The notes: a model not told the origin generated them from the letters alone. A DNA stretch of 46,726 bases from Anaerolineaceae bacterium UBA4775 (GCA_002403205.1 DHHJ01000004.1:1-46726); one strand, 5' to 3'; positions 17,838-26,952 are shown, counted from the first letter of the stretch. Made by a program: numbers and translations.

Positions 17838-19040
17838 TTGCTCCTGAGTCAGATCACGATCCTGGTTGGTATATTGCTTGCCGGATTGTTACTGCAGGCC
17901 GCAATCCATTTTTTCATTCGCAAAGGATTAAGTCAATGGATCCAGCAGACCAATACTCTTTGGGATGATATTTTCTACCTCATTCAGTTTTTCTATCGAC
18001 TGAGTTCACTCCCCTCATTGATTTTGCTATACTTTTCTGCAGGCTGGATGCCTGACTTCATGGATTGGATTCAACGCCTTACTTTAGCTGCGCTCGTCAT
18101 TGTGTCTGCCCGGTCACTCGGAGCCGCGCTTACCGCGGTCAACGATAGTTATGATGATCACGAAATTGCCAAAACCAAACCGATCAAAGGCTACATCCAG
18201 GTTGGCAAAATCATCTTGTGGTTATTTGCATTAATCCTGGTGGTATCCGCACTACTCCGCTCATCACCCTTACTTTTGTTGGGCGAACTGGGGGCGTTTT
18301 CAGCAGTTTTATTGCTCGTGTTCAAAGATACCCTGGTGGGCTTATTTGCCAGCGTCCAGTTTGCCACTAACGACATGGTTCGCACTGGCGATTGGATCGA
18401 AATGCCGGAATATAATGCCGATGGTGCGGGTGTGGTCATCTCCGTTCATACCGTCAAAGTCTCCAACTGGGATAAAACCATTTCCACCATACCCACCTAT
18501 TCCCTGATATCCAACTCATTTAAGAACTGGCGTGGCATGGAACTCTCCAGTGGCCGGCGGATTAAGCGCGCCCTGCACATTGACCTCAACAGCATCCGCT
18601 TCGTCGATGAAGATCTCCTCAGGCGCATGGCAAAATTCAAATATATCCAGGAATACAAATTATCAAAAGAAAAAGAAGTCACGGAGAATGATCTTTCGCC
18701 CCGTATGAAAGGAACAGATAAATTCATCGGACATAACATGACCAACCTGGGCGCATTCCGCGCGTATGTGTTTGGCTATTTGCAGAATCACCCGAAAATC
18801 AACCCCCAGATGGAAATTCTCGTCCGGCTGATGGCCCCAACACAAAATGGCTTGCCCCTGGAAATTTACGCCTTCTGCACAGAAAAACGCTGGGAGTATT
18901 TTGAAGACATCCAGGCTGAGATTTTCGATCACATGCTCGCCATCCTACCTGAATTTGATCTGTCTGCTTATCAAAATCCCTCGGGCGTAGACATTCGATC
19001 CATTCAAACGGGTCGAAGTGCCGAAAAAATTCTTGCTTGA
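17838..19040 (+). CDS. YbdG-type mechanosensitive ion channel
   Basis: This roughly 400-residue membrane protein belongs to the MscS superfamily. Four or five N-terminal helices are followed by the pore-helix/beta-domain stretch GELGAFSAVLLLVFKDTLVG, AGVVISVHTVKVSNWDKTIS and the conserved IPTYSLISNSFKNWRGM. The stretch between GDWIEMPEYNADG and the C-terminal alpha/beta domain matches the YbdG (miniconductance) subgroup rather than classical MscS. Such channels release solutes on hypo-osmotic shock. The start is uncertain: TTG 17838 is the first in-frame start after a stop at 17823, with a GGGAG about 18 bases upstream. Confidence 0.88.
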   Translation: MLLSQITILVGILLAGLLLQAAIHFFIRKGLSQWIQQTNTLWDDIFYLIQFFYRLSSLPSLILLYFSAGWMPDFMDWIQRLTLAALVIVSARSLGAALTAVNDSYDDHEIAKTKPIKGYIQVGKIILWLFALILVVSALLRSSPLLLLGELGAFSAVLLLVFKDTLVGLFASVQFATNDMVRTGDWIEMPEYNADGAGVVISVHTVKVSNWDKTISTIPTYSLISNSFKNWRGMELSSGRRIKRALHIDLNSIRFVDEDLLRRMAKFKYIQEYKLSKEKEVTENDLSPRMKGTDKFIGHNMTNLGAFRAYVFGYLQNHPKINPQMEILVRLMAPTQNGLPLEIYAFCTEKRWEYFEDIQAEIFDHMLAILPEFDLSAYQNPSGVDIRSIQTGRSAEKILA

Positions 19041-19085
19041 TCGCCAATCTGCAGGTAAATCAGCATATTTAATGCACTGAAAAAT

Positions 19086-19119
19086 AAGACGCTGTTCTTC
19101 ACCTACAGAACAGCGTCTT
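19086..19119 (-). terminator. Terminator between convergent channel gene and ptsI
   Basis: A perfect 13-bp stem pairs 19086-19098 with 19107-19119 (AAGACGCTGTTCT arm) around an 8-base loop. Read on the minus strand it is followed by ATTTTT, so it best serves ptsI; it may also slow plus-strand transcription from the channel gene. Confidence 0.8.
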
Positions 19120-19238
19120 GCATAATACGATTTAAGAACAATGCTCAATGGGTGGAATCCATTGTTCATATCATTCGGAATTTATCAAACATCACCGCAT
19201 GGCGCAACACGATATCAGTGCAGCCAACAAACAAGTTT

Positions 19239-20981
19239 TCAAAAAGGCAACCCCAGGTCGTCAATAAAAGCTTTGCTGACGCGCGCCACCTCGAGGTCAT
19301 CACCAAGCGCCATCACTACTTCAGCCAGATGTTGGCATGCGTCTCTATGCAGTTTACGCATGACCTGCTTGATGATCGGCACTCGCGCCGGTGACATGCT
19401 GAACTCATCCAAACCCAAACCGAGCAGGATGGGTGCCGCTATCGGCTCGCCAGCGAGTTCCCCGCATAACCCCACCCATTTTCCTTCAGCGTGTGCGCAA
19501 TCGATCGTGCGCTTGATCAAAGCCAGCACTGCCGGGTTCAAGGGGTTGGCCAGATGGGCAACTTTGCTGTTTGTTCGGTCGACTGCCAGGGTGTATTGAG
19601 TCAGATCGTTTGTGCCAATGCTGAAAAAATCCACATCTTTAGCCAGGCGGTCCGCCAATAAGGCTGCCGAAGGCACCTCAACCATAATGCCAAACTGAAC
19701 CTTTTCAGGCACCGCCTTGCCCTCAGACACCAATGCATCTGCAGCAGCCTTCATCAGCGCTTTGGCCGCCCTCACCTCGGCTACGCCTGATACCATCGGG
19801 ATCATGATGCGCAAATCCACTTCAGTGCGCGCTCCAGCTTGGAGCAAAGCTCTGAATTGTGTGAGGAAGATTTCCTCGGCGCCATCCATCATCCGGATGC
19901 CGCGCCAGCCCAAAAACGGGTTCAACTCTTCAGGCAGGTTGAGATAAGGGATCATCTTGTCCCCGCCAATATCCAGCATACGCACAACCACCGGCATCAT
20001 TGGGTAATTATTGAACACAGCGGTATAGGCCTCAATTTGCTCATCTTCCGTCGGCATGGATTTTCGATCCAGGTAAAGAAATTCCGTGCGGAACAGCCCG
20101 ACACCCTCAGCACCATTCATGATCCCCAAAGGTGCATCCTGCACGCCACCGACATTGGCCACCACCTCCACATACTCACCATCTGCCGTGACCGCAGGCG
20201 CCTGCGCAGCCTTGCGTGCGGTCGCCATCATTTCGGCTTCTGCTTCCTCTTTTTGAAGGAACTCGGACAGCAGCTCCTCACTTGGGGCGATATACACATC
20301 ACCCTGGTTACCGTCCACCAGTACCAGCTCACCCTCAGGGATAGCCAGGATCTTTTCCCCCAACCCGACAACGGCAGGCAAACCAAACGCCTTCGCCAGA
20401 ATGGCCGTATGCGATGTGGGCCCGCCTGATGCCGTGCAAAATGCTAACACCAGGTCCTTATCCAGGCTGGCGGTGTCAGACGGGGTCAGATCATCTCCAA
20501 TGATGACGGAAGGCTCTGTTAATTCGGTTCCGACCACCCTGACACCCAGTAAATGACCCACCACGCGCCGCCCTACATCGCGGATGTCCACAGCACGGCT
20601 GCTGAGGGTTTCATCCGGGATTTGCTCCATCATTTGGGCAAAAAACTCAATAGCATCCATCCAGGCTTTTTCGGCATTCGTCCCCCCCTCAATTGCCTCC
20701 TCGGCCTGGTCAAACAAGGCTACATCAGTCAGGATCATATTGTGGGCTTCAAATATTTCCGCCTCATTGCTTTCGGTGCGCTCGCTGACCGAATTTTTCA
20801 GCGCTTCAACCTCAGTGCGCGCCTTATCAATGGCGCTATGCAGGCGGTCAATTTCAGCATTACGATCCTTGACTTCAAAATAGGGGATCTCCAGCTTCTG
20901 CTGCTTTACGATCACCGTCTTGCCATGAGCTAAGCCAGGCGCAGCCGGAATGCCGCTCAACACCTTACCCTTGTTTGCCAT
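19239..20981 (-). CDS. ptsI: PTS enzyme I (phosphoenolpyruvate-protein phosphotransferase)
   Basis: Enzyme I takes phosphate from PEP onto its own histidine and passes it to HPr, driving PTS sugar uptake or PTS regulation. The 580-residue product starts MANKGKVLSGIPAAPGLAHG, has the swivelling-domain active site GGPTSHTAILA (His191), and the PEP-binding barrel motifs GVGLFRTEFLYLDR, GGDKMIPYL and FFSIGTNDLTQYTLAVDR; CGELAGEPIAAPIL carries the Cys near the C-terminus. The frame stays open seven codons upstream, but GAGGAGGA directly precedes ATG 20981, so that start is chosen. No HPr, EII or HPr kinase gene is nearby. Confidence 0.95.
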   Translation of the reverse strand: MANKGKVLSGIPAAPGLAHGKTVIVKQQKLEIPYFEVKDRNAEIDRLHSAIDKARTEVEALKNSVSERTESNEAEIFEAHNMILTDVALFDQAEEAIEGGTNAEKAWMDAIEFFAQMMEQIPDETLSSRAVDIRDVGRRVVGHLLGVRVVGTELTEPSVIIGDDLTPSDTASLDKDLVLAFCTASGGPTSHTAILAKAFGLPAVVGLGEKILAIPEGELVLVDGNQGDVYIAPSEELLSEFLQKEEAEAEMMATARKAAQAPAVTADGEYVEVVANVGGVQDAPLGIMNGAEGVGLFRTEFLYLDRKSMPTEDEQIEAYTAVFNNYPMMPVVVRMLDIGGDKMIPYLNLPEELNPFLGWRGIRMMDGAEEIFLTQFRALLQAGARTEVDLRIMIPMVSGVAEVRAAKALMKAAADALVSEGKAVPEKVQFGIMVEVPSAALLADRLAKDVDFFSIGTNDLTQYTLAVDRTNSKVAHLANPLNPAVLALIKRTIDCAHAEGKWVGLCGELAGEPIAAPILLGLGLDEFSMSPARVPIIKQVMRKLHRDACQHLAEVVMALGDDLEVARVSKAFIDDLGLPF

Positions 20982-21019
20982 CAACCATTCCTCCTCATCC
21001 ATTCATCCTTCAACCATAA

Positions 21020-21025
21020 AGTATA
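21020..21025 (-). promoter_or_regulatory. Possible -10 of ptsI
   Basis: TATACT on the minus strand lies about 40 bases before the chosen ptsI start. No good -35 is seen at 16-18 bp. The rest of the 390-base gap between ptsI and nrdR holds the palindrome and the nrdR promoter listed separately and no gene. Confidence 0.35.
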
Positions 21026-21215
21026 ACGGAAAAATTCCCCAATTGTTGAATTCCCTGTCAATTCGCGTGGTCAATTTCCGGATTTTCCAGCTGGCCTGCA
21101 ACCACAGATCACTTGGAAAGGAATCAAAGTGCGCACCAACGGTACACACCCCCGAACCTTCCTGCGCCAGGCGAAAAACAAAGTGCATTGAATTGTTAAC
21201 GATCCCTTTGGAGAC

Positions 21216-21235
21216 CATATTTTAAGGAAAATATG
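21216..21235. repeat. 20-bp palindrome upstream of nrdR
   Basis: CATATTTT and AAAATATG flank a 4-base spacer, a perfect 8-bp dyad in the divergent region between ptsI and nrdR, about 35 bases before the nrdR -10. It looks like an operator for a dimeric regulator. It does not match the NrdR box consensus. Confidence 0.45.
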
Positions 21236-21266
21236 CGAATTTTTTAGAAGCACAAGGATAATCTTA

Positions 21267-21275
21267 TGCTACAAT
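21267..21275 (+). promoter_or_regulatory. Extended -10 promoter of nrdR-nrdJ
   Basis: TGCTACAAT is an extended -10 (TGn plus TACAAT). No clear -35 is present, as is usual for that class. The leader of about 90 bases contains G- and C-runs (21295-21330) that can pair with each other. Confidence 0.5.
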
Positions 21276-21371
21276 AGAGACTCTCCCTCATTGGTAGGGG
21301 GTGTGTCCCCACCCACCCCCAGCTGTAGGGGTTAACGTATTTCGGATTGAACCATCAGAGAAGAGACGTAA

Positions 21372-21827
21372 ATGCATTGTCCCTTTTGCCAGCACCAGGA
21401 ATCACGAGTTGTTGATACCACAAAAAACGCACCCGGCGGCATTCGTCGACGCAGAGAATGTCTCCGCTGTGGTGAACGGTTCAGCACCTTGGAACGGCCT
21501 ATTCTCGGCACCCCCTTGCTGGTGAAAAAAGATGGCACACGCGAATCATTTGATCGCGATAAATTGAGCCATGGTATCCAGATTGCCTGCGGGAAACGCC
21601 CAGTTTCGGCTGCCGATATTGAACGCCTGACGGGGGAAATCGAGGCTGAACTTCAACGCATGGGGAAATCCGAGGTCCCTTCACGCATCGTCGGAGACAT
21701 GGTCGTCCAGGGGTTAAAAGAGCTGGATTATATCGCCTACATCCGGTACGCCATTGTGTACCTCCAGCTTGATGACCTTAAGGATATCCGATCAGAAATT
21801 GATCGATTATTGTCAGACGAACTTTAA
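21372..21827 (+). CDS. nrdR: Ribonucleotide reductase repressor NrdR
   Basis: NrdR senses ATP/dATP through an ATP-cone and represses ribonucleotide reductase genes. The 151-residue product starts with the zinc ribbon MHCPFCQ...CLRCGERFST (CxxC pairs at residues 3-6 and about 34-37) and continues with the ATP-cone (VKKDGTRESFDRDKL). Length and layout are exactly those of the family. It is 26 bases upstream of nrdJ, its likely target, so the two are co-transcribed. Confidence 0.96.
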   Translation: MHCPFCQHQESRVVDTTKNAPGGIRRRRECLRCGERFSTLERPILGTPLLVKKDGTRESFDRDKLSHGIQIACGKRPVSAADIERLTGEIEAELQRMGKSEVPSRIVGDMVVQGLKELDYIAYIRYAIVYLQLDDLKDIRSEIDRLLSDEL

Positions 21828-21853
21828 TCGTAATTTAATATAAGGAGTACCGC

Positions 21854-24457
21854 ATGTCTGCCAAAACCCGTTCTCAATTTAAAGAACTTCTGCCAACGCC
21901 CCCTCTACCAAAAGATTTGCCCGGCATTGAGCTGAGCGATAACGCTCGAGAGGTCCTTTCCCGACGGTACCTTCGAAAGGGCAGCGACGGTACCCCTGTT
22001 GAGACGGTTGAAGAGATGTTCTGGCGAGTCGCTTACCATGTAGCCAAAGTTGATCAAACCTACGGTCAGGACGCAGACGCCCGCACGCGGGAATTTTATT
22101 CTTTGTTGATTGAGAAAAAATTCTTTCCAAACTCGCCCACCTTCACAGGGGCAGGCACACCCCTGGGTCAGCTGGCGGCCTGCTTTGTTCTACCGATTTC
22201 GGACGACATGGGCCGCCGTGAGGATGGTATTTTTTCCACCCTCAGAAATGCAGCCCTGATCCAGCAAACAGGCGGTGGAAACGGCTTTAGTTTTTCCCGG
22301 CTGCGCCCAGCCGGCGCGCGGGTCAAATCCTCTGCCGGTGAGGCTACCGGTCCGGTTGGGTTCCTCAGGGTGTACGACCAGGCCTTCGGCGAAATCGCCC
22401 AGGGCGGCACCCGCCGGGGTGCCAATATGGGCACACTGCGCGTTGACCACCCCGACATTGAGGAATTTGTTACCTGCAAGACGAACGAAAACGCCATCAC
22501 CAATTTTAATATCTCGGTCAGCATCACCGATGGCTTCATGGAAGCCGTCAGGGACGACCTTGAATGGGACTTGCGCTTCCCCGACGAATCCAAACCAGAG
22601 TACCAGGATTTCAACGGCGACCTGGCAGATGCCCTTGGGCAGAACCTGCCCATCAAAACCCACAAAACCATCCGGGCGCGCGACTTGTTTGACAAGATCG
22701 TCACCCAAGCCCATCACAACGGTGAGCCAGGCTGCCTGTTCGTCGATGCGGCCAACCGGGAAAATCCTGTGCCCCACCTGTATCGCCTTGAATCGACCAA
22801 CCCTTGCGGAGAACAATGGCTGGGACCTTACGAAAACTGTTGCCTGGGCTCCATCAACCTCGCTGAACACCTTGGCCCGGAACACACCCTCGACTGGCAT
22901 GCCCTGCGACAAACCGTGGTGACCGCCACCACCTTCCTGGACAATGTGATCGACGCCAATGCTTTTGTGCCGGCTGTGCCGCAGCTCAAAGCAGCAGCCC
23001 TGGACGCCCGCCGCATCGGCCTGGGCATCATGGGCCTGGCGGATCTCCTCTACCATGTCAACCTCCGCTATGGTAGCCACGAGGGCCAGGAATTCTCAGC
23101 CCAGGTGATGGAATTCATTCGCTTCCACGCCATGCTCACCAGCATCAATCTGGCTGAAGCGCGTGGCAGTTTTCCTGCCATTGAGGGCAGCCTTTACGAT
23201 CCGAACGACCTGCGCTGGTCGCCCCCCAAGCCCGTTTTCGCCTATGAGCAGGATTTTGGCCGCCCCGAGCTGGATTGGGAAACTGTCATCCAGGGGATCA
23301 AGGGGCATGGCATCAGAAACGCTGCTCAGACCACCATTGCCCCCACCGGCACGATTGCCACCGTTGCCGGCTGTGAAGGCTATGGTTGCGAACCCGCCTT
23401 TGCCTTGGCGTATATCCGCCATGTCAACGACAACGGCAACGACCTGGTCCTCAATTATGTCAGCCCCAAGTTCCATCAAGCCCTTGAGGAAAGTAGCCTC
23501 GACCCCGAGGTTCAGCAGGAAGTCATCGATCAGGTCGTCGAAACCGGCACCTGCCAGAACGTGGACGCCTTGCCTGAGCACATCAAAGCTGTTTACGTGG
23601 TTTCAGCAGATATCACAGCAGAAGAACATGTCCGCATGCAGGCGGCTTTGCAGGCCTTTGTAGATAACAGCCTCAGCAAAACGATCAACTTCCCCTCCAC
23701 TGCAACCCCCCAGGATGTGGCTGATGCCTACCTCCTCGCCTGGCATTTAGGCTGCAAAGGCATCACGGTTTACGTGACAGGCTCAAGGGAACATGTTGTT
23801 CTCGAGACCAAAAGCACAGCAGAAGCAAAATCCACTTTCGAAGGCGATAACGGTTATCAGCCTTCACAGGCTGGTGCAGCAGATGCCGGTACGCAGCTCC
23901 CCATCTGGCACGAAACGAAAAAACCGCGTCCCCGTTCACTAAAAGGGTTCACCTATTCAATCGACACACCCCTGGGAAAAACCTATGTGACGGTCAATGA
24001 AAATGGCGAGAGCCAGCCCTTTGAAGTGTTCATCAACACTGCAAAAGCGGGTACCGACACCGCTGCCCACAGTGAAGCCATCGGACGCTTGATCTCCTAC
24101 AATTTGCGGATCGCATCGCCGATTGAACCCCGCAAACGGCTAAAAACCATCATGGAACAGCTCAGCGGGATCGGCGGTGGGCGTTCCCTTGGGTTTGGGC
24201 CAAACCGTGTGCGCTCATTGCCGGATGGCATCGCCAAAGCCCTGGATGAGTACCTCTTCAGCCGCCTGAAAGACCAAGAGGAGCACCCGCAACAGGACAG
24301 GATCGATGCACCAACCCTCCCCCTAACCGGGCTGGAAGAGCAAATGGCACCAATACCCCAATTGTCGAGTGACCTGTGTCCTGAATGCGGCCAGGCCTCC
24401 GTCGTAAACGAAGAAGGCTGCAGAAAGTGCTACAGCTGCGGCTACAGTGAATGCTAA
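21854..24457 (+). CDS. nrdJ: Class II (B12-dependent) ribonucleotide reductase NrdJ
   Basis: NrdJ reduces ribonucleotides to deoxyribonucleotides using adenosylcobalamin, independent of oxygen. The 867-residue product has the radical-barrel motifs NSPTFTGAG, LAACFVLPI (Cys110, one of the redox pair), NPCGE at 316-320 (with the radical Cys318 and Glu320), ENCCLGSINLAEH and IAPTGTIATVAGCEGYGCEP. It ends with a Cys-rich tail (CPECG...CRKCYSCGYSEC) used to re-reduce the active site. No N-terminal ATP-cone is visible, so overall activity may be controlled only through NrdR. AAGGAG precedes ATG 21854. No cobalamin riboswitch was recognised. Confidence 0.96.
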   Translation: MSAKTRSQFKELLPTPPLPKDLPGIELSDNAREVLSRRYLRKGSDGTPVETVEEMFWRVAYHVAKVDQTYGQDADARTREFYSLLIEKKFFPNSPTFTGAGTPLGQLAACFVLPISDDMGRREDGIFSTLRNAALIQQTGGGNGFSFSRLRPAGARVKSSAGEATGPVGFLRVYDQAFGEIAQGGTRRGANMGTLRVDHPDIEEFVTCKTNENAITNFNISVSITDGFMEAVRDDLEWDLRFPDESKPEYQDFNGDLADALGQNLPIKTHKTIRARDLFDKIVTQAHHNGEPGCLFVDAANRENPVPHLYRLESTNPCGEQWLGPYENCCLGSINLAEHLGPEHTLDWHALRQTVVTATTFLDNVIDANAFVPAVPQLKAAALDARRIGLGIMGLADLLYHVNLRYGSHEGQEFSAQVMEFIRFHAMLTSINLAEARGSFPAIEGSLYDPNDLRWSPPKPVFAYEQDFGRPELDWETVIQGIKGHGIRNAAQTTIAPTGTIATVAGCEGYGCEPAFALAYIRHVNDNGNDLVLNYVSPKFHQALEESSLDPEVQQEVIDQVVETGTCQNVDALPEHIKAVYVVSADITAEEHVRMQAALQAFVDNSLSKTINFPSTATPQDVADAYLLAWHLGCKGITVYVTGSREHVVLETKSTAEAKSTFEGDNGYQPSQAGAADAGTQLPIWHETKKPRPRSLKGFTYSIDTPLGKTYVTVNENGESQPFEVFINTAKAGTDTAAHSEAIGRLISYNLRIASPIEPRKRLKTIMEQLSGIGGGRSLGFGPNRVRSLPDGIAKALDEYLFSRLKDQEEHPQQDRIDAPTLPLTGLEEQMAPIPQLSSDLCPECGQASVVNEEGCRKCYSCGYSEC

Positions 24458-24468
24458 CCCCATCCATT

Positions 24469-24501
24469 AACCGGGCGCTCACCAGGGTGCCCGGTTTTTT
24501 T
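24469..24501 (+). terminator. Intrinsic terminator after nrdJ
   Basis: AACCGGGC (24469-24476) pairs with GCCCGGTT (24489-24496); four further pairs (two of them G-U) close a 4-base loop, and seven T residues follow. Confidence 0.9.
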
Positions 24502-24573
24502 CCAAGCAACCAAAACCCCTATGGCGCACTGTCTTAAGTGGCAAACCGACATCCCCATTCGATTAAGATTATG

Positions 24574-24579
24574 TATAAT
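24574..24579 (+). promoter_or_regulatory. Probable -10 for the hydrolase gene
   Basis: A perfect TATAAT lies 33 bases before the hydrolase start and after the nrdJ terminator. The -35 region is poor. Confidence 0.5.
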
Positions 24580-24612
24580 TAATCCTGCAACAAGATGACC
24601 TCGGAGGAAAAC

Positions 24613-25431
24613 ATGCAAAACGACTGGATTCAAGGCACAGTGACTGTTGACGATGGGATTGAGCTCTTCTACACCCGCACAGGCAAGGGTGATAAGCCCT
24701 GCTTAGTCCTTGCCCATGGTCTCTCGGATAGCGGGCTCTGCTGGCATCAGCTTGCCAGTGATCTTGAAGCAGATTACGACATCCTCATGTATGACGCCTA
24801 CGGTCATGGCAAGTCCTCCCGTGTTGACCCCGATAAACGCTTTGATCTGGTGGCTGACCTGTACGATCTGATGGAAGCCTTGAAAATCGAAAAACCAGGC
24901 CTGGTTGGCCATTCTATGGGCGCAGCGACCGTCGCTGCCTTTGCCGCACGCTACCCTGATAAGCTTTCTGCCTTGGTTCTCGAAGACCCGCCGTGGACCG
25001 ATCTGACATTTGAAGAAGAAGGCCTTCGAGAAACTTTACACCAATGGAAGCAGCAAAACCTGGCCGCCAAGAAAAAAACCACCAAAGAGCTGCAAAAGCT
25101 CAAACAGCGAGAATCCCCCAATTGGGAAGAGGCCATCCTGCCAGAATGGGCGCAGGCCAAGCACGACATAGACCCCGAATTTTTCGATCTGCTTGCTATC
25201 CGAAATGGAAACTGGCAGAGCCTGGCTGAAAAGATCATCGTGCCTACCCTGATCATCACTGGTGATAATGAGCTGGGTGCCATTGTGACGCCCAAACTCG
25301 GTGTTGAGGCTGTCCAGTTGCTAAATCAAGGCGAATTTGGCCACATCAGCGGAGCAGGCCATTGCGTCCGCTACGAACAGTATCAGCCTTACATCACCAT
25401 GGTAAAGGTGTTCCTGAAACGAAATATGTAG
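24613..25431 (+). CDS. Alpha/beta-fold hydrolase, substrate unknown
   Basis: A 272-residue alpha/beta hydrolase. Visible are the oxyanion strand LVLAHGLSDSGLCWH, the nucleophile elbow GHSMG (Ser101), a candidate acid in the ITGDNELGA strand, and the catalytic His250 in GAGHCVRYE. A charged Lys-rich helical cap (about residues 140-165) lies between the elbow and the acid. No signal peptide is seen, so it is cytoplasmic. ATG 24613 is chosen because GGAGGAAA lies just before it; ATG 24595 is in frame but lacks a ribosome binding site. Esterase, epoxide hydrolase or C-C hydrolase activity cannot be separated. Confidence 0.85.
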   Translation: MQNDWIQGTVTVDDGIELFYTRTGKGDKPCLVLAHGLSDSGLCWHQLASDLEADYDILMYDAYGHGKSSRVDPDKRFDLVADLYDLMEALKIEKPGLVGHSMGAATVAAFAARYPDKLSALVLEDPPWTDLTFEEEGLRETLHQWKQQNLAAKKKTTKELQKLKQRESPNWEEAILPEWAQAKHDIDPEFFDLLAIRNGNWQSLAEKIIVPTLIITGDNELGAIVTPKLGVEAVQLLNQGEFGHISGAGHCVRYEQYQPYITMVKVFLKRNM

Positions 25432-25485
25432 CACTGATCCTGCAATCCTATCCGATAAATTTCCCTGAAATGGCGCAGACACATC

Positions 25486-26121
25486 ATGGCAAAACGTTTG
25501 ATTTTACTTGCTGGTAACATCGGGGTTGGCAAGACCTCCCTCACCGAAAGAATTGGTGAAAAACTGGAATGGACTTCCGCGTACGAATCCGTTGCCGACA
25601 ACCCCTACCTGCCGGATTTTTACGAAGATATGAAAACCTGGTCCTTTCATCTGCAAATTTATTTCCTCGGACACCGCGCGGAACAGCACATCCTCCTTTC
25701 TAAACTCCCCGAATCCGCCATCCTTGACCGCAGCATTTACGAGGATGCCCACATTTTCGCGCGAGCGCTGCACCATATGGGCAACTTGCGCGATCGCGAC
25801 TACCATGCTTATTTGCGCCTGTACCACCTGGTGGTCAAGAACCTCCCTAAACCCGACCTGCTCATCCACCTCCATGCACCCGTGCCCATCTTGATGGAGA
25901 GGATCCGTCGGCGTGCCAGAAGCATCGAGACGGGCATAGACGAAAGCTACCTGGCGCTGTTGGAAAAGTTCTACGAGGAGTGGATCCAATCCTTCGACCT
26001 GTGCCCGGTCCTCACCATACGCAGTGACGATTTGGATTTCGTGCACAAAACTGAGCACCTGGACATTGTGGTTCAGCGGATCAACGACCGCCTGGCCGGC
26101 CGTGAAGAGGTGGTCTTTTAA
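25486..26121 (+). CDS. Deoxynucleoside kinase (dAdo/dGuo kinase type)
   Basis: A 211-residue kinase that phosphorylates deoxynucleosides with ATP, salvaging DNA precursors. It has the P-loop GNIGVGKTS at residues 10-18, ESVADNPYLPDFYEDM, SFHLQIYFLGHR, the DRSIYEDAHIFA motif (ERS/DRS for base recognition) and the Arg-rich lid IRRRARSIE. These fit the bacterial deoxyadenosine/deoxyguanosine kinase family. It lies 54 bases after the hydrolase and probably shares its transcript; functionally it complements NrdJ. Confidence 0.9.
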   Translation: MAKRLILLAGNIGVGKTSLTERIGEKLEWTSAYESVADNPYLPDFYEDMKTWSFHLQIYFLGHRAEQHILLSKLPESAILDRSIYEDAHIFARALHHMGNLRDRDYHAYLRLYHLVVKNLPKPDLLIHLHAPVPILMERIRRRARSIETGIDESYLALLEKFYEEWIQSFDLCPVLTIRSDDLDFVHKTEHLDIVVQRINDRLAGREEVVF

Positions 26122-26298
26122 CTTTCTACCCGCAGGAAAACCAATTCATAGACAAAACACCGTCCTGATAAACCTGTCAGCCTGCCTTTCATCAGGGCCG
26201 GCCAATGCCCGATGCGGTACTCACTTTGCCGTACCGACCCGATGGCGCCCGATCTCCCATTATAATTAATTGTCTTGGGCCGAGCTTTTTAAAAAGTT

Positions 26299-26324
26299 TG
26301 CAACTTATCCCCGCAGACATCGTA
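26299..26324 (+). promoter_or_regulatory. ECF-type promoter of the sigma operon
   Basis: TGCAAC (26299-26304), a 16-bp spacer and CGTA (26321-26324) match the SigW-like ECF consensus TGAAAC-N16-CGTA with one mismatch. It sits about 30 bases before the sigma gene, so autoregulation is likely. A TATAAT at 26263-26268 could add basal transcription. Confidence 0.6.
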
Positions 26325-26355
26325 TATCTTTATAGAAGCTCGACGAGGAGATTTT

Positions 26356-26952
26356 GTGAGTGATAACGAAGCAGTATGGATCAAACAGGCAATTCACGGA
26401 GACGACCGCGCCTTCGGATTCCTTGTCGATCAATATCAAAAACCGGTCTACAGTCTGTGCTACCGCATGTTAGGGAACAGCAGGGATGCTGAAGATGCCG
26501 CCCAGGAAAGCTTTATCCGTGCATATACCCACCTTTTTAGGTACGATCCACAGCGCGCATTTGCCACCTGGTTGCTTTCAATCGCTTCACATTACTGCAT
26601 TGACCAGATTCGAAAAAGACACCTGCCCGTTGTCCCGATCGAAGCACTCCCCGCAGAGATCCTCCCGGACCAGCGTCTACCCTGCCCGGAATCAAGCGCA
26701 CAAAAGGCAGAAAAGGAACACATGATTCAAACCCTGTTACTGCAATTGCAGCCGCTCGACCGAGCAGCGATCATTTTCCGCTACTGGCACGATTACCCAG
26801 AAGTCGAAATCGCTCAAATACTGGATTTAACCGTCAGTTCAGTAAAAAGCCGCCTTTACCGGGCTCGCCAAGCCCTGGCAAAGGCCTGGATGGCTGATGA
26901 GGAAGCATCCTTTAGCCCCGAAAGGAGGCCAAATGAGTCACCAGCCTTATGA
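26356..26952 (+). CDS. ECF-family RNA polymerase sigma factor
   Basis: A 198-residue group 4 sigma factor. Region 2 spans about residues 18-90 (FLVDQYQKPVYSLCYRMLG, with AEDAAQESFIRAYTHL and FATWLLSIASHYCIDQIRK further on). Region 4 spans about 130-180, with a helix-turn-helix in YPEVEIAQILDLTVSSVKSR. Regions 1 and 3 are absent, as expected. The start is GTG 26356, with GAGGAG five bases upstream. It overlaps the anti-sigma gene by 20 bases. It should direct polymerase to the ECF promoter in front of it when released from the anti-sigma factor. Confidence 0.95.
   Translation: MSDNEAVWIKQAIHGDDRAFGFLVDQYQKPVYSLCYRMLGNSRDAEDAAQESFIRAYTHLFRYDPQRAFATWLLSIASHYCIDQIRKRHLPVVPIEALPAEILPDQRLPCPESSAQKAEKEHMIQTLLLQLQPLDRAAIIFRYWHDYPEVEIAQILDLTVSSVKSRLYRARQALAKAWMADEEASFSPERRPNESPAL

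Noticed and set aside
21236..21371. NrdR boxes or a cobalamin riboswitch upstream of nrdR-nrdJ
   Set aside because: No 16-bp NrdR box pair and no B12-box sequence were seen by eye; a weight-matrix search would be decisive.
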